Shown here one piece after another: positions 35,515 to 47,768 of a stretch of 64,000 nucleotides of DNA; the stretch's first letter is position 1; the number at the start of each line of letters is the position of its first letter. The notes under the pieces were generated by a model. It did not search any database and was not told where the DNA came from. It saw only the letters and a program-made list of their open reading frames with translations. The stretch is taken from positions 1 through 64,000 of the forward strand of contig LRSR01013521.1 in NCBI GenBank assembly GCA_001579985.1, in the 5' to 3' direction. Source of the DNA: Hypsibius dujardini (Eukaryota; Tardigrada; Eutardigrada; Parachela; Hypsibiidae). The translations under genes and the position numbers were made by a program.

Positions 35515-36519
35515 CTACTTGGTTCCGGTGGAGAGGAGAGCGATCAGCCCGGCGGCTCCAAGTGTAGACACACCTGTAATAAAATATAACATTAGGATTC
35601 AACCAAGTCCATAAAAAGGCCTTCAACTGCCTGATGCGAAAAAATTGATCAAGCAACTGATGAAATTGACTAGGCTCTCATCAACTGAAGACATACCGTA
35701 GTTGACCAGAGGAGCCGCGGTGCGGAGCACGAAGAAGGACAGCAAAACCGTGACAAAGAGGAAGAGGAGGTTGTTGTAGAACAGCGAGTAGGTCGTCGCT
35801 TCGTAATCGGCAATCTCGTTCTTCTTCCACAGAATGCGCTCGTCCTTCTCCTTCTTGGTCACTTTCTTGTCGTCCTGCAGCGCCTTATTGATGTCCCGCG
35901 AGATGCCTTCTTCCCGCTTCTGCGCGATGCGGTGCTTCAGACCGAACTTGGTGTTCTTGTAGGCGAACGCAATCAACCACGCACAGCCGCCCGAGACGAG
36001 GAGGTAGGCCAGCCAATACACCGAGAGATCCATCTGAAAAGGACATGACCATGAAATCCGGTTCCTTCCAATCAATAGTTCAATCAAGCAATTGGTCGTG
36101 ACTGTACAACGTAATCAATCCATCAATCAATCCACAAGGATGTTATCAAAACATTAAAAACCAAAACTCGAAAGATTCATTTAGAAGTCAATTTTTTAGC
36201 ATAGATTAATGAGATTTTAATCAATTAATTTAAATATAGCTCGTCTGAACTCCGAAGGTAATGAAAATCCAAGAGAAAATTATTATTATTATTAATAAAA
36301 TTATTAAAAATTAAATCCGGCTAATCAATCAATCCACTCAATCCCGACAGTGACAAGGCCACTTGCATGGTGGATTCTCCAGAACAGCCAGATGGGAGTG
36401 AGCGCGGCGACCAATCCACTGCCGTAGAAGAGAGCGGACGACCGGACGCTGACATGGCGGCTGAAATCCTGCAGCAGAAGCTCCTCTTCCTTGGTGAGTT
36501 TGGTGCCTCTTTTCGACAT
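35515..36519 (-). CDS. SSR3: Translocon-associated protein subunit gamma (TRAP-gamma, SSR3)
   Basis: Three coding exons on the minus strand: 36519-36363, 36033-35698 and 35573-35515; phases agree, 183 residues (human 185). Matches to SSR3: EEELLLQDFSRHVSVRSSAL, PIWLFWRIHHAMDL, AFAYKNTKFGLKHRIAQKRE, the highly conserved KKEKDERILWKKNEIADYEA, and the C-terminal GLIALLSTGTK. Four membrane helices are expected, with a charged cytosolic loop between the two pairs. Role: part of the TRAP complex that sits beside Sec61 at the ER translocon and aids insertion and folding of nascent chains. A 5' UTR intron is visible: donor after 36601 (caag then gtaggc) and an acceptor (gtctgcag) four bases before the ATG. 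Confidence 0.97.
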
Positions 36520-37112
36520 CTTGCTGCAGACGAGAATGTGCAAACGTTAGCTGCAGTATGTTCACTGTCCCTGAAAATTCCCCGATGAAATGGAGCCTAC
36601 CTTGAGTTTAGACTGGAAGATTCAGAGATGCAACAACGGAATCGGCACGCAAATCAACGGGAAAAGTTGTTTGTGGAAGTTCCTCTGCAAGAAATGTGTT
36701 GCGGTGAAATGTGAAATGTGAAATGTGGCCGGTTTTGAATAGGCAAATAGAAATCACTCCCATCTTGTGGTGCAGTATGTGAAGATGTCGAGTGATTTCT
36801 AAATTGGAAGAGGCATTCTTCAGCTGACGTGGTTCGGCGTGTGATTGGCTGAAGAGACTTTGATGGACCAATCCGAAATTGATAATACGTAAATTGGTCT
36901 CGAGGGGCGGTGACGTTAACCGGAAGTGTGGCGGCGCCACCTGTTTTGAACTTTTACTAGTAATACAGTGGTACTATTGTAGTAAACTCCATGCACGTTA
37001 TTTTCCTGCATGTTTTGGATTTATAATTCCCTTAGTAGTTGATAAGTAATTCTTCCGTGAGGTTCATGGTTGATGACAGTTTTTGTTATAAGATAAAATT
37101 AACGCTATATTT
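36520..37112. other. SSR3 upstream region
   Basis: Contains the SSR3 5' UTR exon (from 36601 upward on the minus strand) and its presumed promoter. A short tandem gtgaaatgtgaaatgtgaaatgtg lies at about 36700-36725. Nothing else is seen. Confidence 0.5.
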
Positions 37113-37231
37113 GCCTGCGACCATACCACGTAGAATGCTCCCGATCCCGTTCGATCTCGGAAGATAAGCTGCGTCGGGCCCGGTTAGTACTTAGATGGGT
37201 GACCGCTTGGGAACACCGGGTGTTGCAGGCA
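37113..37231 (+). rRNA. 5S ribosomal RNA
   Basis: A 119-bp match to animal 5S rRNA. The ends GCCTGC and GCAGGC pair as helix I, followed by GACCATACCACG, then a helix III region that is less usual (CTCCCGATCCCGTTCGATCT), then AAGATAAGCTGCG (box A region), and a near-canonical GGGCCCGGTTAGTACTTAGA with TGGGTGACCGC (intermediate element and box C). The ending GCTTGGGAACACCGGGTGTT resembles arthropod 5S. The internal pol III promoter looks intact and T-runs follow, so it may be functional. It is a single copy here, in the spacer between SSR3 and the obscurin-type gene. Confidence 0.95.
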
Positions 37232-37233
37232 TT

Positions 37234-37259
37234 CTTTTACATTTTTCTTAATTTTTTTT
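37234..37259 (+). terminator. RNA polymerase III T-run terminator of the 5S gene
   Basis: Three T-runs (TTTT at 37235, TTTTT at 37242, eight Ts at 37252) follow the 5S 3' end directly, as expected for pol III termination. Confidence 0.8.
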
Positions 37260-37307
37260 GCTCTTGTTTATTCTTCGTCTTATATAGCAATTTTTCATTC
37301 ATTTACT

Positions 37308-37530
37308 GTACTACAGCAAACAACAGAATTTAATCTAATGGAGGGTCTAAGGGAGGGCAAAGGGGCGGAGAAGGGATAATACTTGCACAATCGACCAATC
37401 AACCAGCGGAGCTCCGGAGCAATCGGAGCAGAGTTGATTGGTTGATTGTTTAAATATTACCCCTGCCCCGCCCCTTTTGCCCATTTCCGGGATCCTCCAT
37501 TAGATTAAATTCTGTCGCTTACTGTAGTAT
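37308..37530. repeat. Foldback element of about 220 bp
   Basis: Arms at 37308-37405 and 37430-37530 are reverse complements (shared cagaatttaatctaatggag, ggcaaaggggcgg-type and caatcgaccaatcaac-type segments), around a loop with its own small palindrome (gctccggagcaatcggagc). Probably a foldback MITE. It has no sequence match to the foldback at 34923. Confidence 0.8.
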
Positions 37531-37654
37531 AAGAGGTTATCCAAGCATTTCAGAATGATTCTCCATACAATTCTCATAGTTCAGCAGGAGTTATCCATTT
37601 TTTGCACGCGGAAATGGTTGTCTCGTTTGGTAATTGCCGTTTAAAGCGCAGAAG

Positions 37655-37660
37655 TTTATT
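37655..37660 (-). promoter_or_regulatory. Candidate poly(A) signal of the obscurin-type gene
   Basis: AATAAA on the minus strand, about 280 bp downstream of the stop codon at 37942. The nearby AAT array (37721-37775) gives no better signal on this strand. Confidence 0.45.
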
Positions 37661-37720
37661 TGTGGCGCATAAATGATATCAGTTCGCCAAGATACCAACA
37701 AATATGTCTCTTGGCAAAAA

Positions 37721-37775
37721 TAAATAATAATAATAATAGTAATAATAATAGTAATAATAGTAATAGTAATAATGA
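37721..37775. repeat. (AAT)n / (AGT)n microsatellite
   Basis: Trinucleotide array of aat and agt units in the presumed 3' UTR of the obscurin-type gene. Confidence 0.85.
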
Positions 37776-37941
37776 CCGTGCGGTACGACGACACATCAAG
37801 AAGTACGTTTACAAAACAACGGACAGAATGCTGAAAAATGTTGTTAAAAATGTACGATAAAATTTCCGGTTGATGGCGCGCTTGACTGAGAGGTTAGACA
37901 CAAACAGCGATCGTTCGACAGAAAACCACAAAAAAAACTTA

Positions 37942-38689
37942 TCAATCCAAACCACTGGGTACAAAATCATCTTTGGGGTGAAAGGCATGAAGAAGGGTGG
38001 GGTTTGTGATTTGACGATGTGCAAGCTTGCGTCTCCTGTAAATGACAAAATATCTGAATGTTTGTAATCAGGAATTGTTTGCTTGTATGGAGACCTTACC
38101 GCTCCTCGCGATATTGACGTAGTCGATAGCAATGGAAGGTCGACTTCTCTCGCTTCTTGATGGAGAGCTCGTTGGGCACGATCCATCGATGTTCCAGACA
38201 CTCGTCCACTGATAGGCGATTACTGTAAATAACGACACCTTTATTTATCAGGACACATTGAAGAGTTCAATCCAATTCAAGCATTGCAAAAGTCGCAGAA
38301 ACTCGAATGATGCCCGTAAAATTACGTACTCTGGAAGAACTTTCAGGGTCTCCATAATCAGCCGAGTGGCTTCGACGGACAGTCCGCGGTAGAGCTCTGC
38401 TGCTCGATATCGCACGTAACAGACGTTGTTGTAAATCTCCTCGTCATCATCACCCGTGAACGGATGGGTTCCACTGAGCCTATTACACAATGTCAAAAGA
38501 ATGTTCATAGGACATCTTTCGGAAAAGGGAATGATATGCTGAAAAAAAGAATGGGACTGAAACTTACAGGACGAACACGAGAACTCCGATGTTCCAGATG
38601 TCAGCGCTGACGGTGGCAGGCTTCTGCGTGAGCACTTCAGGGGCTGGAAGATTGAAGACATGGCGTAAGTAATTAGCTTAAAACTTTAT

Positions 38690-38736
<47 letters not shown>

Positions 38737-39701
38737 AGGAGACAGACAGATAAACAGACAGACAGACAGACAAGGAGACAGACAGGGAGAGAGGGAGACA
38801 GACAGATAAACAGACAGACTTACAGACAAGGAGACAGACAGGGAGAGAGGGAGACAGACAGATAAACAGACAGACTTACAAATCTAACCATTGCACCAGT
38901 TAACAGTTAGAAGCTTACGAGTGTATTCCAAAGGAACAGTGGGTAGCTTGATCACGGCGCCGTCCTTATGGAGCTTCTTGGCCGCTCCGAAGTCAACGAG
39001 CTGAACTTGCAGTCGACGCCTGCTCTTGCTGACAATGTTCTCCGGCTGCAGATTGAGGTGGGCAATCTCCAGGTAGTGCAAATACTGCAGGCCGTCCAAT
39101 ACTTGGCGAATTATTTGGCTCACTTCCTCCTCTGAGTAGACCTACAACCGCGGAGTATGGATGTCACCTTAAGCTCAAGAACAAACTTTTCTTTTAGGAC
39201 TTCACCTCTTGGCTGCATAGATAAGTCATAACGTCGTAACCGTCCAGCCGATCCTCAATAAGGACCAGTATGTTGTCGAAGGTAAATGCTGTGTGCATCT
39301 CCACGATGCGCTCGTTCTTCATATTGCTCAACATTTCGTATTCGTGCTTCGCGTCCGGTGCGTTGATGTCGATGATCTTGGCCGCGAATGAGCGCTGCGC
39401 CTTGCGATCGAAACACTTCCGGATAATACTGAATTCACCTCTGAAAGCAAATCCAATTCAACAATCAGCAAATTTACTTTAAAGGAAAAATAATTAGGAT
39501 CTTGAAGAACTCACCGGAAAACTTCCTCGTAAAACTCAAACTGCCCTTCAGGATCCGTTCCGTCATGCAGAGTGGCCGGGTACTTCTCCATCAAGCTAAT
39601 CTGTCGCGCTGGTTTCTCCGTGATCGGCTCTGCCCCTCGCTCTCGCCATTTCAGGCTTGAATGAGCCTGATCCGGTTCCTCGACCATCCGCGGTTGTTCT
39701 C
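37942..39701 (-). other. Kinase 2 (PK2) and C-terminal tail exons
   Basis: Exons 39701-39515, 39440-39206, 39141-38919, 38643-38568, 38479-38330, 38222-38100 and 38035-37942. The N-lobe has a reduced glycine loop (FRGEFSII), the VAIK-type lysine (FAAKII) and an alpha-C glutamate. The catalytic loop reads AHLNLQPENIV, with Asn (39052-39054) where the catalytic Asp is expected. DFG is kept (LVDFGAAKKL). The P+1 region is EYTPPEVL and the C-lobe ends RLSVDECLEHRWIVP. It is therefore predicted to be a pseudokinase or very weak kinase. The tail is basic and short. Confidence 0.88.
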
Positions 39702-42700
39702 CTGAGAAATATCATGCTGTATTGTAACTCTACTGTACCACTTACTCCTCAAATGTCGTTTTCACACACTAAACTTTCGTCCTTTGCGTATCAACACAGA
39801 CTGTACTGGTAATTAACGTATACATATCAGCCTATAAAAATGAGCGCCTACCGGTCATGAGGGTCTTGTACTCATTGGACGAGAAGCTGTATGCGCTCCA
39901 GCCGAAGAGATTTCGGCATGCCACACGGAACCGGTAGTGCATGTTGGGTGTCAGGTTCTGCACGACCACATTCTCATGTAGCAGATCCGACGACACGACC
40001 TTCCAGGCAACGTCTTCGCGGGACCGGCATTCAAGTTTGTACGCCAGAACCTCGGCGTTACCGTCAAAATCAGGGGCGCTCCAGCTCAGAGTCATGTCGT
40101 TCGGGCCCAGGTACTCGAGAACCGGCCATGATGGATGGTCAGGAACCACTGAAAACGGACAGACATGTTTAACGAGCAGCTAGTGTTATAATACATATAA
40201 CTTTTGCGGTGAATTTGAATTAAATTTGAATTTTAAATTTATTTTACTGTAAACATCTTAGCCGAACGAGCACTGAGCACATGTTTGATTGGTACAGCAG
40301 GTAACGGTACCAAGATGTCATACCTCCAAGGTGTAAACTGGCATGGCAGACGGTCTCGCCAAGTTTATTGCGAGCCACACATTTGTACTCGCCCGCGTCA
40401 ACTCCCGACGCGGGCATGAGAGTCAAGAGCGCAGTGCCGTCCTCGTTGACCAGGCAGCGGATGTGCGCTCCGGATTCCAGTAAGATATCGTGATGATACC
40501 AGTGGACGGTCGGTAGCGGGAATCCGACCACCACCACACGGAGCGTCACGGGCTTGCCCTCCGCGAAGGCGGTGTCCTTGAGCTTCTCGCGGAAGAACGG
40601 TGCGTACTCCTCCGTCTGCTCGGCAAGGATGCGACGGCGTTTTCGGCGAGCTGCCAGTTGAGCGGCCTGTCCGAATCCCTCCTCGTCCATGATCTCCATC
40701 ATCCGGCGGCGTTCCTTAACGGCCGGTTTGAGGCCCCATAATTTGTTCTCCGCTTTGATTTTGAAACTCGCGTGACCGGATGGATCGGTGGCCATCCGGC
40801 GGTATTCACGAACACGTGCCTGAAAAAAGAGAGAAGACGTATTTGTAATAAATTACCTGATAAGTAACTGTAAATTATTTCCATTAATTTAATTTATTAA
40901 TTAGGGAAATAATTAATTACACCTTTTAGCTGCTTGGGCACATTTAAATATTTTCATAGGCATGGATTATAATTATTAATTTGTAAATAACACTCACGGG
41001 TAGATCGGGGTCTCGAAGTTGAAGCAATTCGGTCTCGGGACCGACTTGGTAGTTGGAGTCGCTCTGCCCAAAGAACGAATACTGATAATCCCGGAAGTCC
41101 TCCGACACGGAAGATCGACGACTGCGGTCGCGTCCGTCTCCACTTCTGGGTCCGGGGCTGTTGTCGCGATTCGGGTGCATGTCATTGGCAAGATGTATTC
41201 CGTCGGCCTGAAAATGTAAATTATTAACAACCAGACTATTATTTATCCCTGGAAGAGTGTCTTGCTGACTCACAATGTCCGGCGGATAGAGGAGACCCTG
41301 TGGATGCTGCAGGGCCGAGTGCAGCGGACGTCGTCGTGCGTATTTCACCACCGCTTGTTGTCCCAACTGTTTCGGCAAACGAGAAATTGATAATTTGCCA
41401 ATTGTCAAATTGTTAATTTGCATATTACTAGTACCTTGTGCCTTCGTTTGGCCCAGTAGTCGTCCAATGGACGGCTGTTAATCTCGGCGTTTGAGGTCGA
41501 CTGTAACCGAAAACCATTTATCAGGTACCGTCCAAATTTATTTCAGGCACAACAAATAATGGAATTGCGGTACAATTTCCTATTCAAAATGGACAATTTA
41601 CCTTGAACCATGGATGCTCAAGCGCTTCTTTGGCATTCAACCGGCGGCCGGCATCTTTCTTCAAGAGTGAAGTGATGAAGTCCTTGCCTTCCGCGGAGAT
41701 ATCGGAGAAGATGGGATGTTTGAAATCCCATTCGCAGCGCTGGACATTGAGCAGAGTGTCCCGATCGGTCGGGCCCAAGAACGGCGAAACTCCCGACAGC
41801 AGGAGGTAGGTGATGATACCGGTGCTCCACAAGTCTGCGGACGTTCCACACGGTGATCGAAGAGCTATTTCTGGTGAAACGAATTCTGGTGTGCCGAATT
41901 CGGATATCACGTGTCCGGACGGTGGAATCCTCTGAGCAATGCCGAAATCGACGAGGAGGATCTTATCGGAACTGGGGTGTTGGAACAGGACGTCCTCGGG
42001 CTTCAGATCAAGGTGGGCGAAACCTTGCTCATGAATGTATTCGAGGGTGCCCAGAAGCTGCTTAATGATTTGGCGTACAAAGTCCTCTCCGTAGGTCTTA
42101 TTCTGGGTGAGTCGAGGAATAATTTCTCCGCCTTTTGCACTGTTGAGATAAAGCCGTTTGGATATATATAGTATTGAAAATTCATAATGATACAAACACA
42201 GACACAGACAGACACAGACACAGACACAGACACAGACACCGACAGACACAGACACAGACACCGACAGACACAGACACAGACACCGACAGACACAGACACA
42301 GACACAGACACAGACACAGACACAGACACAGACACAGACACAGACACAGACACAGACACAGACACAGACACACATAGGCACAAAAACAGGCGGATATTTT
42401 TGCAGAAAAGGCTGCACTCAATACTTACAGCTCAAGCATAAGAACGACATAAGAGTTTCCAGCATATCCATCATGCAGACGCACGATATTCGGATGTTGC
42501 AGCTCGTTCAAAATATGAATTTCGTTCTCCAACCATTGACGTTCTCTCGGTGGAGCGAACGAAATCTTGGCTGCAAAGTTTTTTCCGGACAATTTCTCTG
42601 CAGCTTTCTTTACCACCGCCTGGGTGCCCCTTCCGATCTCGTCGAAAAAATCGTAAAAGTCAGTGACGCGCTTTGCCTTCAAGTTGACTCGTCGAGCGCG

Positions 42701-45700
42701 GATATCATATGGTGCCGCGGTAGGCCCCTTTGGTGCCTCAGCGAAAATATTGGCTGAGCACATGGCCGTTCCTCCGATGTTCTTCGCTTCCACTGTATAG
42801 AGACCACCGTCGAAGCTCTTTACATCATGGATGAAAAGAGTGCATCGGTCGCCTTCACGAACGATCTCAATGCGGGAACTAACAGCAATGGGTCGGTAGT
42901 CCTTCAGCCACCGGACCTCCGGGAACGGGGTTCCGTCTACGCGGCAGTCCAGGCGAGCAGGTTGACCGATGATGAAATTTGCGTCAATTATGGGCTCGAT
43001 AATAACCGGCGGATCTAAAAAATAGAAAGTTCTAAAGTTCTAATCGGTGTTGATGTACTGTGATAGGTTTCTATGTTAACTTTGTTCCCTACTGACAGAT
43101 AGACTGATGAACAAACTGACAGACCATTGGTCAAACTGAGGGTTCAACAAACGGATTATAAGATGGATGGATGGACGGAGGGACGGACCGACTGATCGAT
43201 GGATGGAGCACGGATAGACTGATCGACAGATAGGTAAACGGACGGACGGGCAGACCGACAGACCGAAGGATGGACGGACAGGCTCATGAATGGACGGATG
43301 GACGGATGAACGGATAGACGGATTGATTTGAGGATAAAGAAATGGATGGGCGGACAAATGCCAAAAAATGCCTCTTCGAAATTTACCTGCGACCTCCAGT
43401 CTTAGAGAAATCTGGGCATCTCCGTGGTCGTTGACAGCCTTACAGACATACTCTCCCACGTCCCGAAACGACAGTTTATCTATCGACAACTGCACCTGGC
43501 CGCTTGTGCCTTGACGGCAGGCGAATCGTCCGCCAGTTTTGATTTCCTCTCCCTTGAAGTACCACGTGACCTTCGGAGTCGGATATCCATAGCAGTAGCA
43601 CTCCAGGGTGCCCGTTTCACCTTCCAGTCCAAATTGGACATCGTCACTCTCTCGGTAGAATCTCGGCTTTTCTCCGAATCGGCTATGCTCTTGACGAGGC
43701 ACTTCATATTCACGCGGATCCTTCTCGAAGTCCTTCCGGTCGGATGGTTTCAGCTGATATCCTTCCCGTTCCGCTGGCGGCAGCTTTCGGTCCGTCCGCG
43801 CGTACGGCGACGGATCGCTCACGCCGAACTTATTTTCCGCGCGGATGCGGAAGTGGTAATTCCGATCGGGCTTCAACCGATCCACCACGTCGAAATCACA
43901 CTCTGACAGGCCTTGTTTGATCGGGTGCCAATCATTTCTGGGTACCTCACACATCTCCACGATATATGTGATGGGTGTGTCGTCCGTCGAATCGGTGATG
44001 GACGGTTTCCAGGACAGATGACAACCGGTGTCTGTGAGGTCACTTAACCACGGCGCGGACGCGAGAGGCCATGGCGGGCCGGATACACCTCGCCGTTTAA
44101 CGGAACCGTCATCGGAACTCTTCCGCTCGGCGTCTCTAGGGATCGCAACGCTGAGCTCGCAGGCAGTTTTAGCGCGGCCGGCTTCGTTGGAGACGGTGCA
44201 GGTGTAGCGTCCTTGGTGTCGTTTTTGGGTGTGATGGATGGTTAATCGCTGGGTCCCATCGGGGTTGTTTTCAATATCGAAGCGAGGTCCGTTATCAAGC
44301 TCGATTCCGTCTTTAAACCTAGAAAACAATATCTCATAAATGTCGATAACTGAAAGAACTTATGGGCCAACCGGCGAATGCGCAGAGAGATAGACCGACT
44401 AGGGGAGGAAACACAAAACTGACGGGCAAGTTGACAGACCGACGGACTGACCAACAGCCTGACGGAAGGACGGACGGATGGACAGACAGATGAACATGTG
44501 GAGGGTAGAAGCAATAGGTGAACAGGTGAACAGGCGGACGGAGAAAAGAATGAATCGACGGACGGACGGACGGACGGACGGACGGACGGAAAAGTAACGT
44601 AGTGACATGATGAACGTAATTCATTGAAAAGACAACAATAAGCTTACCAGTGGACGTTGACTTTCATCGGTTCTGTGAGTTTGCAATCCAAAACGGTCTT
44701 TTCTCCATCTGCCACTTCCGTATCGCGTAAAAGTCTTGCGAATGACGGTGGCTTGATTTCACCACCCGCTCCATCACCACTTGCTTGTCGCTTCAATACC
44801 TTACCGTCGATGGCATTAAGGTAAGCCGCACATTGTGCCTCCCCTTCCTCGTTTTTCGCCACCGCTCGGTATTGCCCGATGCTTTCGCTCGTGACGTTCC
44901 TCACCACCAGCCGACTCCACCCGATCTTCTCCTTATGAAGGACCTCATATCGCGCCTCATTCGTGATCTCGGTCTTGTCGAAGTACCACTTGATCGACGG
45001 CATCGGCTCTCCCGTCACTTGGCACTCAAATGTGACATCATATCCGGTCGTGGTCTCGCTGTCTACGAATCGGCGGACAAACCGCGGTGCGACCCCGCGA
45101 ACCTTTTGCGGCTTCGAGGCTCGGATTACGTTAATTCCTGCGAAGCACTTAGCCTCGCCGCCGGCGTTGGAAATCTGGACGGTGTACACGCCGGTGTCTT
45201 CCGGCATGGCATTGGTGATTTCCAACCGAGACGTGGTACCGTCGGATGTGATAATTACGTCCGATGACGACTGGATGAGTTTATCGTTGAGGAACCATTT
45301 GACGGACGGGGCTGGCGTTCCGGTGAAGGCACAGTCCAGGATAACGGGCTCGCCTTCCGGCACTGTGACGTCTTTGATCTTTTTCGTGAAGACCGGTGCT
45401 TCATACTTCGACAGCACTTCTTTCGCTAAAAAGGGAATAATTTTTTAATTGCCTCTGAAAATTTTCGGTTTTGTATAATATTTTTCGTTCTCGTATAAGG
45501 TCTAAGGTACATTAGAGGCTTCACCGAATTTCTCGCTTTACATTTAAGGTTCTTCCATACAATATATTCAGAGAGTTAAGCTGGCTGTTTTAGTTTACCT
45601 TCAACTGTGACGGTGCACTCTGTGGATGCCTCGCCGGCAGCGTTTGCCGCGACGCATCGATAGAGATGAGCGTCCTCCAGCTCCACGCGACGGATGGTCA

Positions 45701-47732
45701 AGACCGACCCGCCGTGTCCATCATCCAAGATGCTAATGCGTTTCTCCGTAATCGAAATCTCATGTTCGGCTCGGAACCATTTGATGGTCGGGGTTGGTTG
45801 CCCGCTGGCGCGAACTCGGAGAGTCAAAGTCTGACCGGCATCGATTGTCTGGTTTTTCAGCGGTGTCACGAAGGTCGGGACGACTTGCTTGCCGTCTTTG
45901 TCTGCTTTGTCTATGAACAGAAATGGTCAACAATGAGTGCTCTCTTTAGGCGTAGGACCCGCTATGTTACCTTGTTTGACGATGAGGTCGGCTTCGCTGG
46001 TGGCTTTGCCAGCCGTGTTCCGTGCCAGGACGCTATACACCGCCGCATCTTCGGAATAGGCTTCCTTGATGACCAGTTTGTAGATATTGTCTGACACGAC
46101 GTATCGGTACTCGTCGCTGTCACGGATGGTTCGGCCGTTCTTCTGCCATATCACTGACGGTTTCGGTTCGCCAATTACTTCGCACTCAAACTGCGCGCGC
46201 TCCCCGGCACGCACCACCTGAGTCTCCAAGGGAGTTATGATTTCAGGCTTGGAGCCTTTTTCGTCATCCTCGGGAATCTCTTCCTCGTCCATGTCGACGT
46301 CCGATCCGATGGTGTCATCAATCGTCTTATCATCATCTGTACAATACAAGAAATAGTATGTAGCAGAAGAATTTTATGCATGCCGATATATGTCTGTATG
46401 TCTGGACGACTGATGTCTAGGTGTCTGGATGTCTGGGCATCTGGATGCCTGGATGTCTGGATGTTTGATGACTGTCGCTTGGACTGTATAACTGTGTCTG
46501 CCTGCCTTATTATCTGGATGACTATCTGCTAGACTGACCTGTCTGCCTGGCTTGCTAGCTCGCTGTTTATTCTTCGTCTACGTTACTGCTTATGACTCAC
46601 CTTTGGGTTCAACAATTTCAGGCCGTCGGCTGAGAGACGCGTCAATGACGGAATTGTCTCCCTTGGGAGCCTTCTCTTTACCCAACGTCTTCATCGGTGA
46701 GCACGGCTGACTGGGCTTTCCAACTCCCTTCCTATTTTCCGCCAAGACACGGAACTCGTACGTTTCATCCTCCGTCAGATCCGTCACAGACAATGTCGTC
46801 GTCTTGATAATAGTCTTATTCACTTTAATCCACCGACCCAGTTTTCCGACACGACGCTCGACATGGTAACCGAGAATGGGGCTACCGCCGTCCGTCTCCG
46901 GTGCAGTCCATGTCACAGTTGTCGATGTTTTGGTCGTGTCCGAACATTCCGGCGTTCCCGGCGGGCCGGGTACGTCGAACGTAAAGGCAGCCAGCACTGG
47001 TCCGACTTCTGCGCCCTCTCCGACGCCAAATTTGTTCTCCGCTGCCACGCGGAATTCAAACATTTTCCCCTCAGCCAAGTCAGTGACAATTTGCTCCATC
47101 TCTTTCGTAGTGGTCACCTTGGACCAAGTCACTCGGCCGGCCGATCGTTTTTCCACGATATACCGGAGAATGGGGGAGCCACCGTCCGAATCGGGCGCGT
47201 CCCATTTCAGTGTGGCATTTTCCGGACCAATTTCGGCAATCTTTAAATTTTTCGGAGCTGACGGAGCGCCCAGCAGGCGGAGAGTGGTACTGGCCTCGGC
47301 TTTCCCCTCGGAATTGACCAACCGAATGGTGTAACTTCCGGCATCCGGAATTTCAGTCTTTTTGATAATGATGGAGGATTCGAAATCTTTCTGACTTTCC
47401 ACCCTGACGCGGCGGGTCTCTTTGATGACTTTATCCGCGAAAACCCATTCGACGTCTGGGTAAGGGAATCCTTCGAAGCGGACTTTGAAGGTGACATTGT
47501 CACCAGTTGTCGCGTCGACCGCGTCGGGGAATTCCAAGATTTTGGGTGCACACTTCTTCTGGTTGACGATAAGCCGAAGTGGCAACTCCGCTTTTCCGGC
47601 TGAAAATGGGGAATATGGTAATGAACAACTTTGAGGCAAACAGACAGACAGTCAGCCAGACAGACGGACAGACAGACAATCAGTCAGACAGACAGACAAA
47701 CAGACAGAAAACAGACAGGCAGACAGACGGGC

Positions 47733-47768
<36 letters not shown>

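Noticed and set aside
43076-43386. C-terminal extension of the Ig-FN3-Ig exon rich in Pro/Ser/Arg
   Set aside because: It is the read-through of the GGAY repeat past a good donor (GTAAAT after GTCGCAG at 43387).
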